A DNA stretch of 64,000 nt from Rhodoligotrophos defluvii (lineage in GTDB: Bacteria > Pseudomonadota > Alphaproteobacteria > Rhizobiales > Im1). Made by a program: the position numbers and the translations under genes. The stretch covers positions 186,001 through 250,000 of the forward strand of contig NZ_SZZM01000004.1 of assembly GCF_005281615.1 (NCBI RefSeq). The letters are read 5' to 3'. Below are positions 1-7,686 of the stretch, piece by piece (the first letter of the stretch is position 1; the number at the start of each line of letters is the position of its first letter). The notes below the pieces were generated by a model, which ran no database searches, was not told the origin of the DNA, and saw only the letters and a program-made list of their open reading frames with translations.

Positions 1-5
1 TGGTT

Positions 6-1601
6 TCAACGGCGGTCATCGCTCATCACCAGATCGAGAATCGCCTTTTCCGTGAGGGCATTTCCCTCGAGGTGCCCGACAACCGTGCCTTCGCGCATGA
101 CATAGGCCCGGTGGGCAAGCTGGATCAGCTCCGGCAGATCGGAGGTGACGAGCAGGACGGCGCCACCCTTTTCCACCACGTCGCGGATCAGGCCGTAGAC
201 CTCGTATTTCGCGCCGATGTCGATGCCGCGTGTCGGCTCGTCCAGGAGCAGGAGGCGCGACCCCGCCGCGAGCCATTTCCCGAACACGACCTTTTGCTGG
301 TTACCGCCGCTCAGTGTGGTCGCGGCTTGGCTCGGACCCGAAGCCTTGATGCCGAGCAGTCGGATCATCTCGCGCGCCCTGTCGGCCACCGCCATGGGGG
401 GAAGGTATCCGAACGTCGACATCAGCCGGTGTGAGGAGGCGATCAGGTTATCGGCAAGCGGGAGCGAGAGGGCCAGCCCCTGTCGCTTGCGGTCCTCGGG
501 CACGAAACCGATGCCATTCGCGATGGCGGCGACCGGAGACGGCGAGATCTTGCGGCCCGCGACCCGGATCTCCCCTGCCTCGAGGCGGTCCACGCCGAAG
601 ATTGCGCGCAGCACCTCCGTGCGCCCCGAACCGACGAGGCCGGCCAGGGCGACGACCTCGCCCGACCGGACCGTCAATGCATCGACCCTGACCGCCGAGG
701 TCTGCAAGCCGGACGCCTCAAGCAGCGTCTGATCCGGCCGATGCGTGATCCTGGGCGGCGCGGCTTCGAGCGAACGGCCGATCATGAGCGTGACGAGTTC
801 GTCGATGCTCTTTTCGTGCCGGCGCCAGGAGCCTACGCCTTTTCCATCCCGCAGCACGGTGATGCGGTCGGCCAGGCGCTGCACCTCGCGCATCCGGTGC
901 GAGATGTAGACGATGGCACATCCCTGGGTCCGCAGCCTTTCCAGCGCCTCGAACAGGATCTCCGCTTCCCGCTCCGAGATCGCGGCGGTCGGCTCGTCCA
1001 GGATGAGCACATGCGCCTGTTTGGCCAGCGCCTTGGCAATTTCGACCATCTGCTGCTGGGCGACGGTGAGCTGCGAGACCTTGCGTCGCGGATCATAGTT
1101 GAGATTGAGGCGCTTCAGCGCTTTCGCCGCAGCCTGGTAAAGTGCGTTCAGATTGAGAAACCCGCCTCTCGAGAACAGCTTTTCGCGCCCCAAGAAAATG
1201 TTCCGACCGATATCGAGGGAAGGAACCAGCGAGAACTCCTGGTAGATGACCGCGATACCATACGCGATCGCGTCAGAAGGGCTGGCCATCGAGACCTGGC
1301 GGCCCCCGACCAGAATTTCCCCGGACTCCACACGATGGGCGCCGGCGAGCACCTTGATCAGCGTCGACTTGCCTGCGCCGTTCTGGCCCAGCAGCACGTG
1401 GATTTCCCCCGGCCTGATCTCGATCGAGACATCGGAGAGGGCGCGCACGCCCCGGAACGATTTGGTCGCGCTGCGAAGCTCAAGGGCAGGGGGGCTCGCC
1501 GCATCGGGACTGCGGTTTTGTGGGGCCGCTGCTGGCCGCTCTTCAATGTAAAAACGATTGCAGAGGTGGCTATCCGGCGCAATGACGATGCTCTCCCTCA
1601 T
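6..1601 (-). CDS. Ribose-type (RbsA/MglA-like) ABC importer ATP-binding protein
   Basis: This 531-residue protein holds two fused ATPase domains of the ribose/galactose importer family and would power a permease pair from the cytoplasm. The first domain has a canonical P-loop (GQNGAGKST, about residues 72-80) and Walker B LILDEPTAA. The second has the degenerate P-loop usual in this family (GLVGSGRTE), the signature LSGGNQQK and Walker B LLLDEPTRG. I chose the start whose ATG overlaps the stop of the DoxX-like gene as ATGA. It leaves about 38 residues before the first domain, longer than usual for the family. The stop is 6 bases from the window edge, so permease and binding-protein partners, if cotranscribed, lie to the left and are not visible. 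The substrate cannot be told from the ATPase. Confidence 0.93.
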   Translation of the reverse strand: MRESIVIAPDSHLCNRFYIEERPAAAPQNRSPDAASPPALELRSATKSFRGVRALSDVSIEIRPGEIHVLLGQNGAGKSTLIKVLAGAHRVESGEILVGGRQVSMASPSDAIAYGIAVIYQEFSLVPSLDIGRNIFLGREKLFSRGGFLNLNALYQAAAKALKRLNLNYDPRRKVSQLTVAQQQMVEIAKALAKQAHVLILDEPTAAISEREAEILFEALERLRTQGCAIVYISHRMREVQRLADRITVLRDGKGVGSWRRHEKSIDELVTLMIGRSLEAAPPRITHRPDQTLLEASGLQTSAVRVDALTVRSGEVVALAGLVGSGRTEVLRAIFGVDRLEAGEIRVAGRKISPSPVAAIANGIGFVPEDRKRQGLALSLPLADNLIASSHRLMSTFGYLPPMAVADRAREMIRLLGIKASGPSQAATTLSGGNQQKVVFGKWLAAGSRLLLLDEPTRGIDIGAKYEVYGLIRDVVEKGGAVLLVTSDLPELIQLAHRAYVMREGTVVGHLEGNALTEKAILDLVMSDDRR

Positions 1602-1933
1602 ACGATGCCCCCCACGTCGAGGCCAATGAGCGCGGCGAGCGAAAGCAGGATCGCAGGATATTCCATCTCCCGCCACGCGCGTTGGCGCGCCAGAGTGCCG
1701 ACGGCGCCGATGAGGCATATCCCGGCAATAGCGACGCCGATCCCGCGGGTGGGTGAATACAGGAGCAGGGCCGCCGCCGTTAGTTCTGCCAGCCCGACTG
1801 TGGTGAGCATCCACTTGGGGTATCCGAAGCTTTCGAAGGCCCGCCGCGCGAAATCTGCGCCCGCGGTGTTCGCGGATCCGTGGATCAGCAGCGCGGCAGC
1901 AACGATCCAGCAAAGGCCATCGGCCAGGGTCAT
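1598..1933 (-). CDS. DoxX-like small membrane protein
   Basis: The product is 111 residues, almost entirely hydrophobic, with about four predicted membrane helices and the layout of DoxX-family inner-membrane proteins. Members are often found near redox or catabolic genes, but no biochemical role is certain. The start at 1933 has a GGAGG box about 7 bases upstream; a second ATG six bases earlier would sit almost on the box. The gene ends in ATGA overlap with the ribose-type ATPase, so the two are probably translated together. That is unusual company for a DoxX protein and suggests an accessory role in the same uptake or oxidation pathway (inference). Confidence 0.75.
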   Translation of the reverse strand: MTLADGLCWIVAAALLIHGSANTAGADFARRAFESFGYPKWMLTTVGLAELTAAALLLYSPTRGIGVAIAGICLIGAVGTLARQRAWREMEYPAILLSLAALIGLDVGGIV

Positions 1934-2044
1934 CGGCATTCCTCCCACCAGTGGCGGCCCACACCTTGCCGGCGTAGTAGCGCGCCGGACCGCGCGGCAG
2001 ACATTCGTCCTGTTATCGCGATCCGTCGGCAGAGTGACATCTTT

Positions 2045-2058
2045 CGCAAACGATTGCA
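2045..2058. promoter_or_regulatory. LacI-family-type operator between divergent genes
   Basis: CGCAAACGATTGCA is a near-palindrome around a central CG, the usual layout of LacI/GalR-family operators. It differs by one base from the site at 5242-5255. It lies between the divergent DoxX/ATPase unit and the YciI-like gene, so it could control both. A weaker half-match (aaaaacgattgca) lies at about 1552-1564, inside the start of the ATPase gene. No LacI-family gene is in the window. Confidence 0.55.
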
Positions 2059-2138
2059 AGACCGATTCCCTTGTGCGATGCTGCGTGTCACCGGCAGTCC
2101 CGAGGACTCCAATTCATATGACTTCCGAGGAGCGTTCC

Positions 2139-2477
2139 ATGGATCAGGTCCCCAACATCTTCATCTGCGTCAGCGAATATCTTCGGCCGCTGGAGGAGGT
2201 GGATCAGCACCTCCCTGCGCATATCGAGTGGATCGAGGAGATGGAAAGGCGCGGCCTGATGATCGCGGGAGGGCGCAGGGTGCCGCCCGTTGGGGGCGTG
2301 CATATTCTTGCCGGCTCCAGCAAGCAGGAGATCCGCGATCTGCTTGCGACTGATCCGTTTGAGGTCAATGGGATGGCGGCCTATTGGGTCTTTGAGTTCG
2401 CGCTTCCGCCCGGAGACGGGAAGAGCCGCCTTATGCAATATTACCTGAGCGAGGCATTCGGCCGGCCGAAGGGGTAG
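2139..2477 (+). CDS. YciI-like protein
   Basis: This 112-residue protein has the ferredoxin-like YCII fold pattern. An N-terminal strand is followed by a helix ending in HIEWIEEMERRG, a GG.R/VGGVHIL strand region, and a DPF element near residue 70. Family members are small, dimeric and putatively enzymatic, and the true reaction is usually unknown. The start at 2139 has GAGG eight bases upstream; an in-frame ATG at 2118 lacks a comparable box. It is divergent from the DoxX/ATPase pair with a LacI-type site between them, and convergent with the ABM-fold gene across a strong palindrome. Function here is unknown. Confidence 0.8.
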   Translation: MDQVPNIFICVSEYLRPLEEVDQHLPAHIEWIEEMERRGLMIAGGRRVPPVGGVHILAGSSKQEIRDLLATDPFEVNGMAAYWVFEFALPPGDGKSRLMQYYLSEAFGRPKG

Positions 2478-2507
2478 GCTCGGATCGTCGGCAAATTAGC
2501 AGAAAGA

Positions 2508-2535
2508 GAAAGGACCGGTCGCGACCGGTCCTTTC
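2508..2535. terminator. 28-bp perfect palindrome, probable bidirectional terminator
   Basis: GAAAGGACCGGTC and its exact reverse complement meet around GC, a perfect 13-bp inverted repeat between two convergent genes. AAAG on one side and CTTTC on the other give short U-runs in both directions. This is the usual layout of a shared intrinsic terminator. Confidence 0.7.
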
Positions 2536-2569
2536 AATCCAGTGCCCACAGGACCGGGCATGGCTGGTC

Positions 2570-2929
2570 CTAGCGATCCGTGGGCTCCTGACCGTAACGG
2601 TCAAATCCGGGCCCGGCGAAGAACACATAATCCTCCCTGAGCGGCTCCCAGAACTGCATGGTGCGCGGCGCCCTGAGAATATCCTTCAGCCTCGCCTCGT
2701 ATTCGGCCCGGTACGACCGCTTCATCTGCACGTCGAGAAATTCGGCGCGATCGGCCCAGATCTCGAACAGCATGAACCGGTCGGGATCCTCCGGATCGCG
2801 GTTGAGGATCGTGTTGATGAAGGTCGGCTCGCTGCGCATGGCGTCGAGCACCGGCGTCACGATCCGCAGGTACTCGCCGCCCATGCCCGGCAGCACATGA
2901 TTGGTCACGACAACGGCAAAATGCTTCAT
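2570..2929 (-). CDS. ABM-fold (antibiotic biosynthesis monooxygenase-like) protein
   Basis: This 119-residue protein shows the dimeric alpha+beta barrel pattern of the ABM superfamily: an opening strand (KHFAVVVTNHV), a helix ending in LDAMRSEP, then INTILNRDPEDPDRFMLFEIW leading to a helix. These small enzymes oxidise or isomerise quinones and other ring compounds without a cofactor, or bind haem; nothing here fixes the substrate. The gene follows the amidohydrolase after 7 bases, so it is probably the second gene of that operon and may act on its product. The start follows the typical family N-terminus. Confidence 0.75.
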   Translation of the reverse strand: MKHFAVVVTNHVLPGMGGEYLRIVTPVLDAMRSEPTFINTILNRDPEDPDRFMLFEIWADRAEFLDVQMKRSYRAEYEARLKDILRAPRTMQFWEPLREDYVFFAGPGFDRYGQEPTDR

Positions 2930-2936
2930 GGTCTTG

Positions 2937-4298
2937 TCAGGCAGCCTCCTTGAGCAGTCCGATATCCATGAGGATCCTGCGGCCGGACTCCAGAAGCTTC
3001 TCCTGCTTGGCGCGAAGGCCGGGGAACAGCATCGCCCCATCGCGCTTCACGAACTTACCCGCCACGAGCACAGTATCGACATTGGCCAAGCTCGCCTGGA
3101 GAACAACGCTGCTGACCGGCGAGTGAACGGGATGCAAGTTGAGGTCAGTGGTGCGGATCAGCGTGATATCCGCTTGCTTGCCTGGTGCAAGGCTGCCGAT
3201 CTGATCCGCCTTGCCCATCATCTTCGCCCCGTTGATCGTGGCCCATTCCAGCGCCTCATAGCAGGTGATCGTCGTCGTGGCCGGCAAGGGCTCGCCGCGG
3301 GCCAGGGCGGCCAGATTGTCGAGGTTCCGCTGCACGTTCATGGTCACGCGCATGGTGGAGAACATGTCACCCGCAACCGCCGGCTCCACATCGGAGCCTA
3401 TCGAGAGAGCCGATCCAAGCGCCCGCAGCTTGCCCGTGATGGGATTGCCAAAGCCCATCTGCAGCTCCACGTCCGCTGTCACGCTGAAGCTTGCGCCGGC
3501 CCCGACGAGCGCCTTGATGAGCGCGTCATCAAAATTGTTCGCATGCACGATATTGGTGCGCTGATCGATGAGCCCGAGCGCGATGAGCTGTTCGAACGTG
3601 CCGGGCGACATGAGGGGTGCGCCGCCCGTATGGGCGCTGGCGATCAGGCCGTATTCGCGGGCCAGCTTGAAATCCTCAACGCAAACGTCGTGAACCGAGT
3701 ATTGGGGGCCGAGAACCGCAAGCCCCATGGTGACAAGTCGCGTATCGGAGGCCATTCGCCCCTTCCGCAGGCGTTCCACCTCGGCCCGCGGCATGGGCAT
3801 TTCGCTGAAGTGCTTTTGGCCGGGCTTTGGGTTCGGCTTGGGCGAGCCGTGCAGGAAGAGCGCCCGCGCGCCAGACTCCTCGAGCCCGTCTATCGCCGCG
3901 TCCGTATGATCCGGCGTAGGATTGTTGTGGCACCAGTCCACAAGTGTGGTGATGCCCGCGTTGAGCTTGGAGAGTGCGCCGACCAGATTGGCGATATAGA
4001 TGTCCTCGGGGCGGAAATAGGTGGCAAGGCCGCGATGCATGGCGCGCATATATTCCGCCACGGTCCAATCCCCGGCCACACCGCGCAGTCCCGTCTGCCA
4101 GGTGTGGACGTGAGAGTCGATCAGTCCCGGCATCACGATGAAGTCCGCGGCGTCGATCACCGCGGCATCGCCGCCGTCGACCGACGGCCCGATCGCGGCA
4201 ATCTTGTCGTCGACCACCAAAAGATCGCCACGGGCGCCCGCCTCGTAACGGGATTCCATCGTGATCAACCGGCCGCCCTTGATCAGAATCTTCGACAT
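2937..4298 (-). CDS. Amidohydrolase (cytosine-deaminase/AtzA-TrzN-like superfamily)
   Basis: The 453-residue metal-dependent hydrolase belongs to the family of nucleobase and triazine deaminases. It has the metal ligand motif HVH after the first strand (PGLIDSHVHTW, about residues 55-65), a downstream SAHTGG histidine, an IVHANN histidine and the catalytic aspartate in GSDVEP. Such enzymes deaminate or dechlorinate purine-, pyrimidine- or triazine-like rings. The ATG at 4298 has a GGGAGG box just upstream. The gene heads an operon with the ABM-fold gene and is divergent from an AraC regulator, its probable controller. An adenine deaminase lies 1 kb beyond, which fits a purine-like substrate (inference). 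Confidence 0.88.
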   Translation of the reverse strand: MSKILIKGGRLITMESRYEAGARGDLLVVDDKIAAIGPSVDGGDAAVIDAADFIVMPGLIDSHVHTWQTGLRGVAGDWTVAEYMRAMHRGLATYFRPEDIYIANLVGALSKLNAGITTLVDWCHNNPTPDHTDAAIDGLEESGARALFLHGSPKPNPKPGQKHFSEMPMPRAEVERLRKGRMASDTRLVTMGLAVLGPQYSVHDVCVEDFKLAREYGLIASAHTGGAPLMSPGTFEQLIALGLIDQRTNIVHANNFDDALIKALVGAGASFSVTADVELQMGFGNPITGKLRALGSALSIGSDVEPAVAGDMFSTMRVTMNVQRNLDNLAALARGEPLPATTTITCYEALEWATINGAKMMGKADQIGSLAPGKQADITLIRTTDLNLHPVHSPVSSVVLQASLANVDTVLVAGKFVKRDGAMLFPGLRAKQEKLLESGRRILMDIGLLKEAA

Positions 4299-4389
4299 AA
4301 TGCCCTCCCACGATCCCGCCAAACGGGATTGGCGGCGGCCTACGCACGGTCGCCATTCTGGTGATGATATTGACTCCCCACCCTCAAAG

Positions 4390-4431
4390 CTGCCATTCGA
4401 AACTCTGCCAATTTCTTTCGAGAAACTGCCA
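4390..4431. promoter_or_regulatory. Triple CTGCCA direct repeat, possible AraC operator
   Basis: CTGCCA occurs at 4390-4395, 4405-4410 and 4426-4431, the last two as gaaactCTGCCA and gagaaaCTGCCA. Spacings of 15 and 21 bases place the copies on similar faces of the helix. They directly precede and overlap the AraC start codon, in the 132-base gap shared with the amidohydrolase. AraC proteins usually bind direct repeats, so autoregulation is plausible. Confidence 0.4.
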
Positions 4432-5228
4432 TGGATTTCAGCTATCCCCTTTCTCCCGATCCGGATGAAGCCCAGTCGCCTGTGGTGGGGTGGCACCATG
4501 ATTCCGTGGAGGCCAAGATCTTCCCGCCGCATCGGCATCGCCGCGCGCAACTGATGCATGTCACATCGGGCATCGTTGTGGTGGAGGTGGAAAACGGCCG
4601 CTGGGTGGTTCCGCCGGTCCGCGCCTTGTGGATCCCCGCGGGGATCACCCACAGCGCGCGCTATCCGCGCGGCGTGGCCATGCGGCATCTCTACCTCGAG
4701 ATGAGTACCTTCGAGCAGGAGATGCCCGCGCATTGCGCGCTTCTGCAGCTCGACGGCCTGACCAAGGAGCTTATCAAGGCCGTGGCGGAACAGCCCTGGG
4801 AGGCCGGCCTGTCCGGCCCGGGGGCGCGGCTGATTGCGGTTCTGATCGACCGGCTGGCGCAGTCGGCGCGCAGCGACCTCTATCTGCCCACGGGCCAAGA
4901 CCGGCGCGTGCGCCGTGTCATGGATGCGCTGATGCAAGACCCATCCGATCAGCGCTCTCTCAGGGAAATTGCGAAGAATGCCTCGGCCAGCGAGAGAACC
5001 CTGGCGCGCTTGTTCAAGGACGACACGGGCCTGACCTTCGGCGACTGGCGCCAGCAGCTTCGCCTGCATCTGGCCATCGAGCGGCTCGCATCCGGCGATA
5101 GCATCGCCCAGGTGGCCTTCGACCTCGGCTATGGCTCGCCGAGCAGCTTCACCACGATGTTCCGGAAGGCGCTCGGTGTCCCGCCCGCCCGCTATATCAA
5201 AGGGGCGAGCGCCGACGGTCTGGCGTGA
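4431..5228 (+). CDS. AraC-family transcriptional regulator with cupin sensor domain
   Basis: This 265-residue regulator has an N-terminal cupin-like ligand domain (PHRHRRAQLMHVTSG, about residues 33-47) and a C-terminal double helix-turn-helix of the AraC type (about residues 160-260). The second recognition region is IAQVAFDLGYGSPSSFTTMF. The layout matches RhaR-like or NimR-like regulators that sense small molecules with the N-terminal barrel. It is divergent from the amidohydrolase operon and upstream of the adenine deaminase in the same direction, so either may be its target. Confidence 0.9.
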   Translation: MDFSYPLSPDPDEAQSPVVGWHHDSVEAKIFPPHRHRRAQLMHVTSGIVVVEVENGRWVVPPVRALWIPAGITHSARYPRGVAMRHLYLEMSTFEQEMPAHCALLQLDGLTKELIKAVAEQPWEAGLSGPGARLIAVLIDRLAQSARSDLYLPTGQDRRVRRVMDALMQDPSDQRSLREIAKNASASERTLARLFKDDTGLTFGDWRQQLRLHLAIERLASGDSIAQVAFDLGYGSPSSFTTMFRKALGVPPARYIKGASADGLA

Positions 5229-5241
5229 GCGCATTTGGTCG

Positions 5242-5255
5242 TGCAAACGATTGCA
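5242..5255. promoter_or_regulatory. LacI-family-type operator upstream of adenine deaminase
   Basis: TGCAAACGATTGCA has arms TGCAAAC and GATTGCA around a central CG, matching in six of seven arm positions. It sits 57 bases before the ade start, in the 83-base gap after the AraC gene. It shares 13 of 14 bases with the site at 2045-2058, which suggests one regulator, encoded elsewhere, controlling both units. Confidence 0.6.
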
Positions 5256-5311
5256 GATCGCGTTAGGTTCTGTTAAGGTCCTCGGATCAGTGGTGTTGGA
5301 GGTGGAGACAA

Positions 5312-7147
5312 ATGGCGCATCAGCACGGGGGCAAGGTGGCCGAGGTCGCGGAGCGCCGTCGCGCGGCCGATGCAGCGGCGGGCCGGGTAGCGGCAGATAT
5401 AGTGCTTTCTGGCGGACGGATCGTCGACGTGCTGTCCGGCCGTCTTCTGCCGGGAGACTTGGCCATCGCCGGCGCCCGGATCGCCGCGATCGGCGATGTC
5501 ACCCACTGCATCGGACCGACCACAGAGAAGATCGACTACGCCGGCCGCTTTATACTCCCCGGATTTATCGACCCCCATTTCCATACCGGCTTTTCGCAGG
5601 TCACTATCGAACGCTTGGCTGAACTCATCGTGCCTCAGGGCACGGTCGCTCTAAGCACCTGCTTCTATGAGTCGGCCGCCATCGGGGGCCTGCGCGCCGT
5701 CGAGGAGCAGCTGGAGCGCGCCAAAGGCACCGGTCTCGATGTTCTTCTGTCTCCGTTCCATGCCTCGGCGCTCAACCTCGGCGAGTTCGGCTGCACCCGC
5801 CGTTTCAGCTTGGAAGACATGAAAGCGCTGCTCGATCGGCCGGAATGTGTGGAACTGCGCGAGTGGAGCGACGCTGTGCGCCAGCTGCCCGTGCCGGGAA
5901 TTGCGGAAACCTGGGAGCACGCGATCCGGCGTGGGCATGTCATTGGCGGCCACCTGGAAGGGCTCTCGGGGGCGGCGCTTCAGGCCGCTGCCGCGCAGGG
6001 TGTCTGCTCCGACCATGAGGCCATCACGCCGGAAGAAGCGCTGGAGCGGGTCAAGCTCGGCATTTACGTGCAAATGCGCGAAGGCTCGTCCACTCAGGAT
6101 ATGGTGCGCCTGCTTCCGGCCATCACCGAGCAGGGCGCCAATCCCGCCCTGTTCAGCGTCTGCAGCGACGAGCAGGAGCTGCATGATCTGGCCGATGACG
6201 GGCACCTCGACGGCAAGCTGCGCACACTGGTGCGGCACGGCCTCGCTCCCATCGATGCGGTGCGGCTGGTCACCCTGAACGCCGCCCGCAGCCTGGGCGT
6301 TGAGCGCGACTATGGCGCGGTGACGCCGGGTCGCTTCGCCTCCCTTGTGGTCGTGGACAATCTCGCGGACTTCAACGTCCTTGCCACTTTTGCAAAAGGC
6401 AAGCTCGCCGCCAGGGATGGTCAATACCTGCTGGAGCGCAGCACGAGGCCTTATCCGGAGGCCTTCACGGGCACGGTGAAGCTCGGCCGAACCTTCCGCG
6501 CGGAAGACTTTGCGCTCCCGATCAAGGACGGTGCCGCCCGTCTTCGGGCCATTCATATGCGCCCAAGCTATCTCGAGACCCGCGAGCTGCACCTGGATCT
6601 AGAGATTGCGCGAGGCTCGGTGGTCGGCGGTCCGGCCAGAGATATCGCCAAGCTCGCCGTGGCCGACCGCCATGAGGCGAGCGGACGCCTTTCCGTTGCG
6701 TTGACGCACGGCTTCGGCGTCCGCCGCGGCGCCTTCGCCGCGACCATCAATGCAGGCATCATGAACCTGTTCGTCATGGGGGTGGACGATGCCGACATGG
6801 CGCTCGCCGCCAATCGCATTGCCGAGCTCGACGGCGGCATTGTGGTCGTCGAGGGCGGGGAGGTTGTCGCCGAACTGCCCATGCCGGTGCTCGGCATACT
6901 CTCGCATGCACCGCTGGAGGACTCGCTGGCCGCCATGCGCGGGGTTGCCAATGCGCTCAAGACGCGCATCGGCTCCCCGCACAAGGGCCTGGTGCCCATG
7001 GCGGGCTTCGCTTGCCTGGCGGTCAGCATCCCCGAGCTGAAGCTCACCGACCGTGGTCTCGTGAGGGTGGAGCGAAGCGGCGCCCGGCGATACGTGCCGC
7101 TTTTGGTGGGCGACGCACCCGCTTCGCACGCGCTCCAAGCCGTTTGA
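5312..7147 (+). CDS. ade: Adenine deaminase
   Basis: This 611-residue amidohydrolase would deaminate adenine to hypoxanthine for purine salvage or catabolism. Visible hallmarks are the metal-site PGFIDPHFHTG (about residue 85), GGHLEGLSG, SDHEAITPEEA, MREGSS and CSDEQELHDL with the catalytic aspartate, and the long C-terminal adenine-deaminase domain ending in a GLVRVE strand. Length is close to the usual 570-600, with about 25 extra N-terminal residues. A GGAGG/GGAG box precedes the ATG. A LacI-type operator lies 57 bases upstream, and a small ABM-like gene follows. Confidence 0.93.
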   Translation: MAHQHGGKVAEVAERRRAADAAAGRVAADIVLSGGRIVDVLSGRLLPGDLAIAGARIAAIGDVTHCIGPTTEKIDYAGRFILPGFIDPHFHTGFSQVTIERLAELIVPQGTVALSTCFYESAAIGGLRAVEEQLERAKGTGLDVLLSPFHASALNLGEFGCTRRFSLEDMKALLDRPECVELREWSDAVRQLPVPGIAETWEHAIRRGHVIGGHLEGLSGAALQAAAAQGVCSDHEAITPEEALERVKLGIYVQMREGSSTQDMVRLLPAITEQGANPALFSVCSDEQELHDLADDGHLDGKLRTLVRHGLAPIDAVRLVTLNAARSLGVERDYGAVTPGRFASLVVVDNLADFNVLATFAKGKLAARDGQYLLERSTRPYPEAFTGTVKLGRTFRAEDFALPIKDGAARLRAIHMRPSYLETRELHLDLEIARGSVVGGPARDIAKLAVADRHEASGRLSVALTHGFGVRRGAFAATINAGIMNLFVMGVDDADMALAANRIAELDGGIVVVEGGEVVAELPMPVLGILSHAPLEDSLAAMRGVANALKTRIGSPHKGLVPMAGFACLAVSIPELKLTDRGLVRVERSGARRYVPLLVGDAPASHALQAV

Positions 7148-7177
7148 AACAAGCCAGCGAGGATGGGGGGTGAGCCC

Positions 7178-7507
7178 ATGGTCATGACAGTGGAAATGGC
7201 GCGGTTCGTGGTGAAGCCGGGGGCGGAAGCGGCGATGCTCTCAGAGCGGCCGGCCATGCTCGAGGCGGCGCGCAAGCATTTTCCTGCCCATCGCGACGCC
7301 TATCTCTGCAAGCTCGATGACGGCACCTGGATCGACATCGTCCTCTGGAGCGACCGCCAACAGGCGGAAGAGGCGGCCGAGGGGTTCTATCGCTATCCCG
7401 AGATAAACACCTGGTTCCGGCACGTCGAACGGATGATCGGCTTCGAATATGCCGATGTCGAGCAGATCTCCTACCCCGAAAACCCGGACCGAGAAGCGCA
7501 GCGCTAG
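7178..7507 (+). CDS. Small ABM-like protein
   Basis: This protein of 109 residues has the alternating strand-helix pattern of dimeric alpha/beta barrel proteins: TVEMARFVVKPGAE, a helix through PAMLEAARKHFP, and the strand WIDIVLWSDRQQAEEA. It is probably a relative of antibiotic-biosynthesis monooxygenases. Specific activity cannot be assigned. The start at 7178 sits just after a G-rich box; an in-frame ATG at 7163 is less well placed. It follows adenine deaminase by 30 bases and is probably cotranscribed with it. Confidence 0.65.
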   Translation: MVMTVEMARFVVKPGAEAAMLSERPAMLEAARKHFPAHRDAYLCKLDDGTWIDIVLWSDRQQAEEAAEGFYRYPEINTWFRHVERMIGFEYADVEQISYPENPDREAQR

Positions 7508-7511
7508 ACTA

Positions 7512-7575
7512 GCTACATCACTCGGGCTTTCGTTGTGAGCCCTGGACCGCAGGGTCAAGCCCGCGGTGACGTAGC
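7512..7575. terminator. Long imperfect hairpin between convergent genes
   Basis: The arm at 7512-7529 (GCTACATCACTCGGGCTT) pairs with 7557-7575, with one mismatch and a one-base bulge; an inner CCCTG/CAGGG stem lies in the loop. It directly follows the stop of the ABM-like gene and faces the MFS gene end. It lacks a strong U-run, so it could be a terminator or a remnant of a repeat. Nothing else is visible in 7576-7686. Confidence 0.5.
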
Positions 7576-7686
7576 CCGCTACAGTGACGGCAAGAAACCG
7601 TCGTCGTCCGGCTAGACCGGGCCGCGCTGGCTATGTTCCCCCATTGGCCAACGCGAACGCGACCCGGCACGAGGCGGGCGCCGCGA

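Noticed and set aside
1602-1964. N-terminal extension of the first ATPase to a start at 1964
   Set aside because: The extension is antisense-like Arg-rich sequence over the DoxX gene; the ATG at 1601 in ATGA overlap is far better placed.
2901-4364. 487-codon open frame on the plus strand
   Set aside because: It lies opposite the amidohydrolase, whose metal-site motifs are intact; the composition is that of a shadow frame.
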